64,000 bases of DNA from Synechococcus sp. MIT S9220 (GTDB lineage Bacteria > Cyanobacteriota > Cyanobacteriia > PCC-6307 > Cyanobiaceae), in NCBI RefSeq assembly GCF_014304815.1, contig NZ_CP047958.1:930001-994000 (forward strand), in the 5' to 3' direction. The notes beneath the pieces were generated by a model. That model searched no databases. It was not told the origin of the DNA and saw only the letters and a list, made by a program, of their open reading frames with translations. This document shows positions 8,473 through 13,486 of the stretch, piece after piece. Numbering within the stretch: the first letter of the stretch is position 1; each line of letters opens with the position of its first letter. The position numbers and the translations under genes are program-made.

Positions 8473-8516
8473 AAAACTCAAGGGTGTGTGTCCTTGTTTC
8501 CACCCCTGTGAGTTTT
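8473..8516 (+). terminator. hairpin terminator
   Basis: AAAACTCA (8473-8480) pairs with TGAGTTTT (8509-8516), extended by GGGTG/CACCC inside small bulges. The 3' arm ends in four Ts. It probably ends the transcript carrying the 22-residue peptide. Confidence 0.55.
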
Positions 8517-8597
8517 CTCCTCACAGCTTCAAGTTACCGATAGAACGTAGGAGTGCAACCCTCTATTACCGGCCAAGTGAAAGGAATAAGCGGCTGC

Positions 8598-8603
8598 TAT
8601 ACC
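8598..8603 (+). promoter_or_regulatory. -10 element of the Yfr1-like RNA
   Basis: TATACC in the context GCTATACCT lies six bases before the base chosen as RNA start (8609). No strong -35 box is visible, which is common for cyanobacterial promoters. The assignment depends on the RNA being real. Confidence 0.4.
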
Positions 8604-8608
8604 TGAGG

Positions 8609-8681
8609 CAGTTGGTCTCCTCACCGGGACTCCAACTCCTCACACCCTCTGAAGACCTGTGAAACATCGGGTCTTTTTTTT
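8609..8681 (+). ncRNA. yfr1: Yfr1-like small regulatory RNA
   Basis: Roughly 73 nt with Yfr1 architecture: a 5' hairpin (GTTGGTCTC at 8611-8619 with GGGA and CCAAC at 8626-8636, two bases bulged), then the 11-mer ACTCCTCACAC at 8635-8645, which is the ultraconserved core of cyanobacterial Yfr1, then a short spacer and a 3' hairpin with eight Ts. In known Yfr1 the core is single-stranded and pairs with the translation-start regions of outer-membrane channel mRNAs; here its first two bases can pair in the 5' stem. Yfr1 is usually described in the guaB-trxA region; neither gene is near, so this may be a relocated or additional copy. The RNA start is inferred from the -10 box. Confidence 0.65.
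8652..8681 (+). terminator. intrinsic terminator of the Yfr1-like RNA
   Basis: AAGACCTG (8652-8659) pairs with CGGGTCTT (8668-8675, one T-G pair) around an 8-nt loop, and an eight-T run covers 8674-8681. Confidence 0.8.
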
Positions 8682-8687
8682 GGCTAG

Positions 8688-8732
8688 TGGCTCAATACCG
8701 ACCTGGCCGACCACATCCTTCCTGCGATCTGA
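8688..8732 (+). pseudogene. DUF3104 3'-end relic (tail only)
   Basis: The frame WLNTDLADHILPAI followed by TGA is the last 14 codons of DUF3104. Bases 8712-8732 are identical to the end of the complete gene (10598-10618), and 8688-8706 are identical to the tail at 9538-9556. It begins six nt after the T-run of the Yfr1-like RNA. No start codon precedes it. Confidence 0.7.
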
Positions 8733-8868
8733 GGGGGTATGGCCAACTTCACAGCACTGGCTGAGATGGACCGTCAAGACACTCGCTGATGCCGGTTATC
8801 CCTAACGAATCACCTGCGCACCAAGCGGCAGGTATTTCCGACAATCGATTTCTGTTGGAACTAGGGAT

Positions 8869-9093
8869 ATGGACTTGCTTCAACGAATGAGAGTTCTTGG
8901 TAGCGGGTTAGTCATTGCCGCATATTTCATTACTCTCCACCTTGATGTAGTGACTGGCGTAATAGTCCACCTAACGGCAATGAGTATATCTGTGCCTTAC
9001 TTCATCAAATCCAAGGCTTGGGATGTCGTGATAATGATGACGTTCCTCATGACGATCGGATCTGGACGTCTGATTACAGCAGCTATTTCTTGA
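8869..9093 (+). CDS. small polytopic membrane protein, hypothetical
   Basis: A 74-residue protein with two or three membrane segments (residues ~9-24, ~27-45 and ~52-70) and a basic LLQRMRVLG start. The motif SVPYFIKSKAWDVVIMM links the second and third. Similar small membrane proteins occur in picocyanobacterial accessory regions and, from memory, in cyanophages; this was not checked. It lies 126 nt upstream of the HLIP gene and may share its transcript. Confidence 0.65.
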   Translation: MDLLQRMRVLGSGLVIAAYFITLHLDVVTGVIVHLTAMSISVPYFIKSKAWDVVIMMTFLMTIGSGRLITAAIS

Positions 9094-9219
9094 CTGCTTA
9101 TGAGTATTAGGACTTACTGGTGTGCGCTACTCGGTTGAGATGGCAGTGAGGGAAACGTCTTCTCCGATACCACGACCAGTTGTTACTTTAGTTAACAATG
9201 CTGGATAAGCTCCTTGACG

Positions 9220-9450
9220 ATGTCCGAATCAGCTTCCAAGTTCACGCCTTACCCATACAAATCTTTCAGTGAAAAGCTGAATGGAAGAGCCGCAATGCTC
9301 GGACTTGGTATTGGTTTGGCTGTCGAAGCCTTGACCGGTAAGGGCATTATCGAGCAAGTCAGCATCTTCAACCAAGCATCTACGATTGATTTATCCGGCG
9401 TCAATAAATTGCTGGGTGTGATGTTCAGCTGTGTTGGAATCTTCAGCTAA
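9220..9450 (+). CDS. hli: high-light-inducible protein (HLIP)
   Basis: A 76-residue one-helix chlorophyll a/b-binding-like protein of the thylakoid membrane. The family motif ExxNGRxAMxG is present as EKLNGRAAMLG, followed by a helix LGIGLAVEALTG; Glu and Asn/Arg are the chlorophyll ligand and charge-pair positions. HLIPs bind chlorophyll and carotenoid and dissipate excess energy during high light and other stress. Start: ATG at 9220; an in-frame TTG six bases earlier is less likely. The C-terminal extension (FNQASTIDLSGVNKLLGVMF) is longer than in minimal HLIPs. A strong terminator follows at 9498. Confidence 0.85.
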   Translation: MSESASKFTPYPYKSFSEKLNGRAAMLGLGIGLAVEALTGKGIIEQVSIFNQASTIDLSGVNKLLGVMFSCVGIFS

Positions 9451-9497
9451 GTGGTCCTGGTGGTGACGACATCTGAGCCACGACGTTTCAACGCAAT

Positions 9498-9524
9498 GCC
9501 CCGCTCTTATGAGTGGGGCTTTCT
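9498..9524 (+). terminator. intrinsic terminator after the HLIP gene
   Basis: GCCCCGCTC (9498-9506) pairs with GAGTGGGGC (9511-9519, one mismatch) across a four-base loop, followed by TTTCT. Confidence 0.75.
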
Positions 9525-9537
9525 AGTGGTGATGCTC

Positions 9538-9582
9538 TGGCTCAATACCGACCTGGTCACCCATGTGATTCCTGACTGCTGA
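9538..9582 (+). pseudogene. DUF3104 3'-end relic (tail only)
   Basis: WLNTDLVTHVIPDC followed by TGA: the last 14 codons of DUF3104, starting 13 nt after the HLIP terminator. The final 21 bases (9562-9582) match the relic at 8189-8209 in 20 of 21 positions, while 9538-9556 are identical to 8688-8706, so this tail is a mosaic of two others. Confidence 0.7.
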
Positions 9583-9674
9583 AGACAGGTAGTTCCACCG
9601 ATGTGCCCTGGGATACACAGCAGGTAGAAATGGTTCAAGGTCAGAGGTCACCGGGAGTCACCTCAACGACCTTC

Positions 9675-9698
9675 AGGGGCCCAGTGGGGCCCCTTCTT
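9675..9698 (+). terminator. perfect 8-bp GC hairpin, terminator-like
   Basis: AGGGGCCC (9675-9682) pairs perfectly with GGGCCCCT (9687-9694) around a four-base loop; a TCTT tail follows on the plus strand. No gene is seen immediately upstream of it in the 90 bases after the previous relic. Confidence 0.55.
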
Positions 9699-9704
9699 AA
9701 TGGG

Positions 9705-9755
9705 ATTCGCTGGGTCCATGCCGACCTGGTGACCCACATCTTGCCCAGCTTCTGA
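9705..9755 (+). pseudogene. DUF3104 3'-end relic
   Basis: IRWVHADLVTHILPSF followed by TGA corresponds to the final 16 codons of DUF3104 (IRWVNADLVTHILPAI in the complete copy). It begins about ten bases after the GC hairpin. There is no in-frame start or N-terminal part. Confidence 0.7.
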
Positions 9756-9776
9756 TTCCGTTCAATCCTGGCTGGT

Positions 9777-10010
9777 TTAGAACTTGTAGAACTCGCAGAA
9801 CTCCTTGATTGCCCATCGCTTTTGAAAGTTCGCATCACCTTTCTCAGGCTCAAGCTTTAGCCCAAGGCGATTGAAGTAGTCGGCGGCCAATTCGTCGCTG
9901 GCATAGGGTCCTTCGTCTACACATTGAGCGCAGGTGTCGCGCTTTGATTGGTAGCCCGCCAGCAGCAGCGAGGCAACGGCAACGGCAGCAATGGCGGATA
10001 TTCGTTTCAT
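9777..10010 (-). CDS. small secreted or lipid-anchored hypothetical protein
   Basis: A 77-residue protein with a classic signal sequence: MKRIS, then a hydrophobic core AAVAVASLLLAG, then YQSKRD. The region resembles a lipoprotein lipobox but has Tyr where Cys is needed, so secretion or a membrane anchor is more likely. The mature part has a C-x2-C (CAQC, residues ~27-30), an acidic stretch and an aromatic C-terminus. Its ATG overlaps the stop of the upstream zinc-finger gene (ATGA), implying coupled translation. Function unknown. Confidence 0.6.
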   Translation of the reverse strand: MKRISAIAAVAVASLLLAGYQSKRDTCAQCVDEGPYASDELAADYFNRLGLKLEPEKGDANFQKRWAIKEFCEFYKF

Positions 10011-10183
10011 TTATTGCATTCCTCCTCCGGCCCCCACTTGAGCAGCTTTCCGTTGAACGTGGTTTCGCCAGGGATGCCATGGATCTCCCATAGGTGCTGT
10101 CTTAAGCCGACTAACTGCCAGGCATTTCCAAACTGCTGGCCGCAGTGAGGGCAGAAGCTCTTGAGGGGGTCTCTTTTGGACAT
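10007..10183 (-). CDS. small C2H2-type zinc-finger-like protein
   Basis: A 58-residue protein starting MSKRDPLKSF and carrying CPHCGQQFGNAWQLVGLRQH followed by LWEIH. The C-x2-C ... H-x4-H spacing with an aromatic residue and a Leu between is that of a classical C2H2 finger, rare in bacteria but present in small phage and accessory-genome proteins. The ATG at 10183 is preferred; a longer in-frame start adds 14 residues. Its TGA overlaps the ATG of the secreted-protein gene, so the two form an operon. Confidence 0.6.
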   Translation of the reverse strand: MSKRDPLKSFCPHCGQQFGNAWQLVGLRQHLWEIHGIPGETTFNGKLLKWGPEEECNK

Positions 10184-10348
10184 GAGCTCAGCTTGGCCTG
10201 AGGCCTGCTCAAAAACATCCCTCATTCAGGGGAATCTCAGCCGTACTCAGGGCACCATCCGGCCTGGTCTTGCCAAGCGGGGCTCCAGTGTCACCGTGTT
10301 GCAGGCCTGGGCAGTCGTGGCTAGTACTGGTGTCCTATTTTTGTGGGT

Positions 10349-10618
10349 ATGTCGGTTGATCGCGGGGTCTACAACTCGCCCGAGTTAGAGAGGTCGGTCT
10401 TTCTGGATGTGGTTCCAGGGATGACGGTCATCGTCCAGCACGACCTTCAGATCGGAGAGAAGCGCGGCAAGGATTGGTGGATGGGGCAGGCCATCCACTG
10501 CGGGGGAGCTGCTCGCGACCCCAAGGTGCACAACCTTTTTCAAATAGCCGATGTGGATTCCGGTGTGATCCGCTGGGTCAACGCTGACCTGGTGACTCAC
10601 ATCCTTCCTGCGATCTGA
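10349..10618 (+). CDS. DUF3104 family protein, complete copy
   Basis: An 89-residue protein starting MSVDRGVYNSPELERSVF. The DUF3104 core follows in order: PGMTVIVQHDL (a beta strand), DWWMGQAIHCGG, DPKVHNLFQIADVD, then IRWVNADLVTHILPAI at the C-terminus. This reads like a small beta-barrel, SH3-like fold, but that is inference. The family is picocyanobacterial and of unknown function. A GTG six bases upstream is an alternative start. It is the only complete copy here; five partial copies lie at 6.4, 8.1, 8.7, 9.5 and 9.7 kb, all in the same orientation. Confidence 0.8.
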   Translation: MSVDRGVYNSPELERSVFLDVVPGMTVIVQHDLQIGEKRGKDWWMGQAIHCGGAARDPKVHNLFQIADVDSGVIRWVNADLVTHILPAI

Positions 10619-11200
10619 CTCAGTCGCAGCTCATATCCCAACTGTCGCCCCAGGCTTGCTTCACCGTGATCTCCGTTGGAACGGCATTCGACAGGAGAGG
10701 CATCGAGAAGATCGACAGCGCCAACAGGCAGATCGACGCAGGCATCGCCAGTCGGATCCAGTCCTCTTTTCTCATGCTCATCAGATGGTGTGTGCCCATC
10801 TGTCATGGCATCGATCGATGCCTCTTCGCATTCCTGCGGCTCTTCATTCCTGATCAGCGCCACTGACGGGGCAACGGGCAGGGCGGTCAAAACGAACTCA
10901 TCCATTGGGACGGCGGCATCAACAACTTCATTGGGATGCCAACCGCATTCGGTGCAACCGATCTCGCGTCCTACTTCGACAGCCTCGGGTACTCACTGGC
11001 GGTTAACTAGTGAACGGCACTGAGGAAGATTTCGTTCCTATCGAATCTCCATGATGAAACTAGAGGGCCGAGAGAATGAGACTTTGTTCTCGCAAGATTG
11101 CTCGCAGGGATAGCTCAAGAGGTACATAGAGGGCAGTGATTTTCTACCGCCAGAAATGATGAGCTTGTTTAAAACAAAAATAGACCGTAGATCAATCACA
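10619..11200. other. region without an intact gene
   Basis: Contains one orphan protein tail (10867-11010) and otherwise only overlapping low-quality frames on both strands. No terminator or structured RNA was recognised. It looks like decayed accessory DNA. Confidence 0.4.
10867..11010 (+). pseudogene. orphan C-terminal coding relic
   Basis: After a stop at 10864-10866 the frame reads RGNGQGGQNELIHWDGG, then INNFIGMPTAFGATDLASYF, then DSLGYSLAVN and TAG. The regular Gly/Asn/Asp and aromatic pattern looks like the genuine end of a larger protein, but no start precedes it and no family is recognised. The competing minus-strand frame across 10597-10905 has poorer composition. Confidence 0.35.
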
Positions 11201-11302
11201 ATGTCTACTTTTACCTATAGCCTTTTGGCTGGATTTTCACTGTTTACAGTATCAGCAGCATTGTTTCTGTTGCCTTATATGGGTAACTGGCCGCAAAGCT
11301 AA
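11201..11302 (+). CDS. 33-residue single-span membrane peptide
   Basis: ATG to TAA encoding a 33-residue peptide: MSTFTYSLLAG, a membrane helix through FSLFTVSAALFLLPY, and a short MGNWPQS tail. Size and shape are like the low-molecular-weight subunits of photosystems or cytochrome b6f, but it matches none that I recognise. A terminator follows 31 nt downstream, which supports a short transcript. Confidence 0.5.
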   Translation: MSTFTYSLLAGFSLFTVSAALFLLPYMGNWPQS

Positions 11303-11333
11303 TAAGCAGCAGACAAACATCCCGATTTGAAAA

Positions 11334-11353
11334 CCCCGCACTAGGCGGGGCTT
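11334..11353 (+). terminator. hairpin terminator
   Basis: CCCCGC (11334-11339) pairs with GCGGGG (11345-11350), preceded by AAA and followed by CTT. It lies just after the 33-residue membrane peptide gene. The T-tract is short. Confidence 0.6.
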
Positions 11354-11484
11354 GATTGGTGTGAGGTGTTTTGTCGGGAGATCGATAGCGACTACTCAAC
11401 GCCCCCTGCTTTTCCCTTTCGGGTCTTGTATAGCTCTCAGCCTCGCTTTCATGGCCTCAGGCTTCCCGACAAGGAATGGATTAA

Positions 11485-11748
11485 TCAGTAGCAGTCATAA
11501 CCACCAAAAACGCTCTTACTGCATGTCTGATTGAAACGCTGTCCGCCGATTGTTCCCTCTGTTTCGTACCCACCAAAAACATTAGTTCTTGTAGTGCTAT
11601 TAAATCTCTGCCCATTGATTGTGCCGCTGCAGTCGTTGCCTCCAAACCCAAAACTTGGGCGGCAGTTGTAACCAGCTTCAGCAGGATTAGAGATCAAGAA
11701 AGAACCACCGATAACAGCAGCCACAGCGACGAAAGTAGAAAGTTTCAT
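11485..11748 (-). CDS. small secreted repeat protein, hypothetical
   Basis: An 87-residue exported protein. Signal peptide at residues 1-26 (MKLSTFVAVAAVIGGSFLI, cleavage after AEA). The mature part consists of imperfect repeats of about 25 residues built on FGG-x-(D/E)-x-x-GTI-x-GQRFN-x-T: FGGNDCSGTINGQRFNST, then FGGYETEGTIGGQRFNQT, then a half unit FGGYDCY. Four Cys in the mature part could form disulfides. No family recognised; periplasmic or surface location inferred. Confidence 0.65.
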   Translation of the reverse strand: MKLSTFVAVAAVIGGSFLISNPAEAGYNCRPSFGFGGNDCSGTINGQRFNSTTRTNVFGGYETEGTIGGQRFNQTCSKSVFGGYDCY

Positions 11749-12016
11749 TTGATTGATTTAGAGAGTGGAGGTCATCCCTCCTGGACCTCTTCACCATCTC
11801 CGGAATCAATCGGGTTCGCATCACCCTTAAGGGTGAACGTGCTGGCCTCTGCCTCCCCCGATTGGGGATCAGCTCATCCGGAAGCCAGTCACGCCGAGAC
11901 TCGCGGCAAAAGACCCTTTTGAAGGGCAATGCAGGCGTATCCGAGGGCATCGAGCGAGGCGATTGCGTTCCAGCTCGGGTTGCTGAGTGGAGGGTGGTCT
12001 TCAATGAAAGGAGTTG

Positions 12017-12730
12017 ATGCTGTTGAACCCTGTGAGTCAGCTTGATTTTGAGGCTGAATATGGACGCAAATACCGCACCACAATCCAACATTCCGTCCCA
12101 GGTCATGCAACCCTTCTTGAGATCGCAGCGGCTGCAATCGGTGACACGGCTCCAGCAGCTAAGCGAATTCTTGTCGTAGGGCCTGGACCGGGAGATGAGC
12201 TGCCTCAGCTACTGGACGCCTGTCCTGAAGCTGAATTTGTTGTAATTGAGCCCAGTGCTCAGATGTTGCAGACCAGTATTGAAACCTTGAAAGGCCATGG
12301 CGGTTTCGAAAGGTGCCAGTGGGTTCCGAAGAGCCTGGAAGAAGCCGTTCGCTCGGGTCTCCTGCAAAGCGATTTTGATGGCGTCATCTGTCACAACGTG
12401 CTTCACCTGATGGCTCCAGATCAGCAGGGTCTGATGATTGAGCTTCTTGTAGAGCAGTCACTGCCAGGAGGCGTGTTGCTCATCAGCAGTTACAGCGAAG
12501 CTGCGGAACCTGAGATCTGCGACACGATCTTCAGCATCGCTGCACGACGTTTGCTCGATCGCGGTCTTCCTGCCGAAATGGTGGATAAATTTCTAACTGC
12601 CAGGAACACTGCCGTTTTTTCTCTGGATGCAGCCCGGCTCGAAGCCAAGCTCGTGGGGCTGAATTGCCAAGCGCCAATCCAGCTTTATCAAGGCCTGTTT
12701 GCACGGTTGTGGATCACGAGGCGGATTTGA
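12017..12730 (+). CDS. class I SAM-dependent methyltransferase
   Basis: A 237-residue cytosolic methyltransferase. The SAM-binding motif I is ILVVGPGPGDELPQLL (G-x-G-x-G near residues 54-58), followed by motif II EFVVIEPSAQM, a post-I acidic residue, and motif IV DFDGVICHNVLHLM. The second half is a helical cap. Start: ATG at 12017 has AAAGGAG six bases upstream, which favours it over the TTG one codon earlier. Substrate unknown. It stands alone between the accessory genes and tRNA-Ser. Confidence 0.75.
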   Translation: MLLNPVSQLDFEAEYGRKYRTTIQHSVPGHATLLEIAAAAIGDTAPAAKRILVVGPGPGDELPQLLDACPEAEFVVIEPSAQMLQTSIETLKGHGGFERCQWVPKSLEEAVRSGLLQSDFDGVICHNVLHLMAPDQQGLMIELLVEQSLPGGVLLISSYSEAAEPEICDTIFSIAARRLLDRGLPAEMVDKFLTARNTAVFSLDAARLEAKLVGLNCQAPIQLYQGLFARLWITRRI

Positions 12731-12877
12731 ATTTGATGATCTTGTGAAGATCTTGAGTGCCTTTGACATTCGCTGCTCTGGTTCGGACCAGCGCACATGT
12801 ACATCGCCCCAGCACTGCCAGGCGATCCCATATGAGCAAAGCTGGTACTTATTGACCAGAAATAGTGGATTAAGGGG

Positions 12878-13051
12878 ATGGTGCAGATTCTGCAGTTAGG
12901 AGCAATTGCAGTGCTTGCACTAGTGACTGTTGTCGTCGTAGGAGTCGATCAAGGCAAACAGCGAAGTAGCGATCGACCAGCTGAAAGTAAAGGACAGCTG
13001 GAACGCCTACGCGAGGAGCATCTTGAAGACTCCGTTCCACTAAGAAAATGA
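12878..13051 (+). CDS. 57-residue single-span membrane protein, hypothetical
   Basis: ATG to TGA with a membrane segment at residues ~6-22 (QLGAIAVLALVTVVVVG), then a charged helical tail (GQLERLREEHLEDSV). AAGGGG lies directly before the ATG, closer than an ideal Shine-Dalgarno. Its 3' end overlaps the integrase relic on the other strand by 12 bases. Function unknown. Confidence 0.45.
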   Translation: MVQILQLGAIAVLALVTVVVVGVDQGKQRSSDRPAESKGQLERLREEHLEDSVPLRK

Positions 13052-13195
13052 TTGGAAAAGCTGGTCCCTACCGATCAACTCTGATCGCTCCAAGCCCTGG
13101 CCTCGGCGGTTGATCGAGACACCCGCACGCTGAGCTTTCAGGCCCTGGTTGATCAGAGACAGCTGCTGCTTGATGGCGTCAGCGCGGGACGGCAT
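13040..13195 (-). pseudogene. N-terminal relic of a tyrosine-integrase gene
   Basis: A 51-codon frame starting MPSRADAIKQQLSLINQG followed by LKAQRAGVSINRRGQGL. This is recognisable as the opening of the tyrosine recombinases that picocyanobacterial islands carry next to tRNA genes (SRAD, a helix with LINxGLKA, then a V-x-I-x-x-RG-x-x-L strand). After about residue 35 similarity ends and the frame stops at 13040; the catalytic domain is absent. It lies 132 bases from tRNA-Ser, beyond that tRNA's terminator, a typical position for an island integrase. Identification rests on motif memory. Confidence 0.55.
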
Positions 13196-13228
13196 AAATC
13201 CATGGCATAAATCTTTCGCTTTTATGCC
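13191..13228. repeat. short direct and inverted repeats at the integrase start
   Basis: GGCATAAATC occurs at 13191-13200 and again at 13204-13213; TTTATGCC at 13221-13228 is the inverted form. They flank the integrase relic start codon and could be recombinase-binding or regulatory sites, or a short duplication. Confidence 0.4.
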
Positions 13229-13293
13229 AGATCCTTCGCGAAAAAACCAGCGCCCTCTTCCGAAACCACCTCCGCAGGGCTGAGCCTAGATAC

Positions 13294-13317
13294 TAAAAAA
13301 CCCAGTCAGTGACTGGG
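13294..13317 (-). terminator. terminator of tRNA-Ser
   Basis: On the minus strand CCCAGTC pairs with GACTGGG across a three-base loop and is followed by a run of Ts (A-run 13294-13300 on plus). It lies directly downstream of the tRNA. Confidence 0.8.
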
Positions 13318-13326
13318 CTTCTGAAA

Positions 13327-13413
13327 CGGAGAGGGTCGGATTCGAACCGACGGTGAACTTGCGCCCACGCTGGTTTTCAAGACCAGAGCCATAAACCACT
13401 CGACCACCTCTCC
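13327..13413 (-). tRNA. tRNA-Ser (UGA)
   Basis: An 87-nt class II tRNA. Acceptor GGAGAGG at the 5' end pairs with CCTCTCC at the 3' end, with discriminator G. The anticodon loop reads CTTGAAA with anticodon TGA, a long variable arm follows, and the T-loop is GGTTCGAATCC. CCA is not encoded. It is probably the insertion site of the accessory region to its left. Confidence 0.95.
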
Positions 13414-13451
13414 TCACTGCGTGACATCAGCGACATCCGCAAAGGCAGTTT

Positions 13452-13479
13452 AAAGGAGTCACCTCCGGATGACTCCTTT
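13452..13479. terminator. terminator between nrdJ and tRNA-Ser
   Basis: AAAGGAGTCA (13452-13461) pairs perfectly with TGACTCCTTT (13470-13479) around an 8-nt loop. On the minus strand it lies 8 bases past the nrdJ stop codon and ends in TTTAAAC. Confidence 0.75.
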
Positions 13480-13486
13480 CTTTATT

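Noticed and set aside
10597-10905. 102-codon minus-strand frame overlapping the DUF3104 3' end
   Set aside because: Overlaps the coding end of DUF3104 and the orphan tail on the other strand, has no recognisable domain, and its composition is that of an antisense frame.
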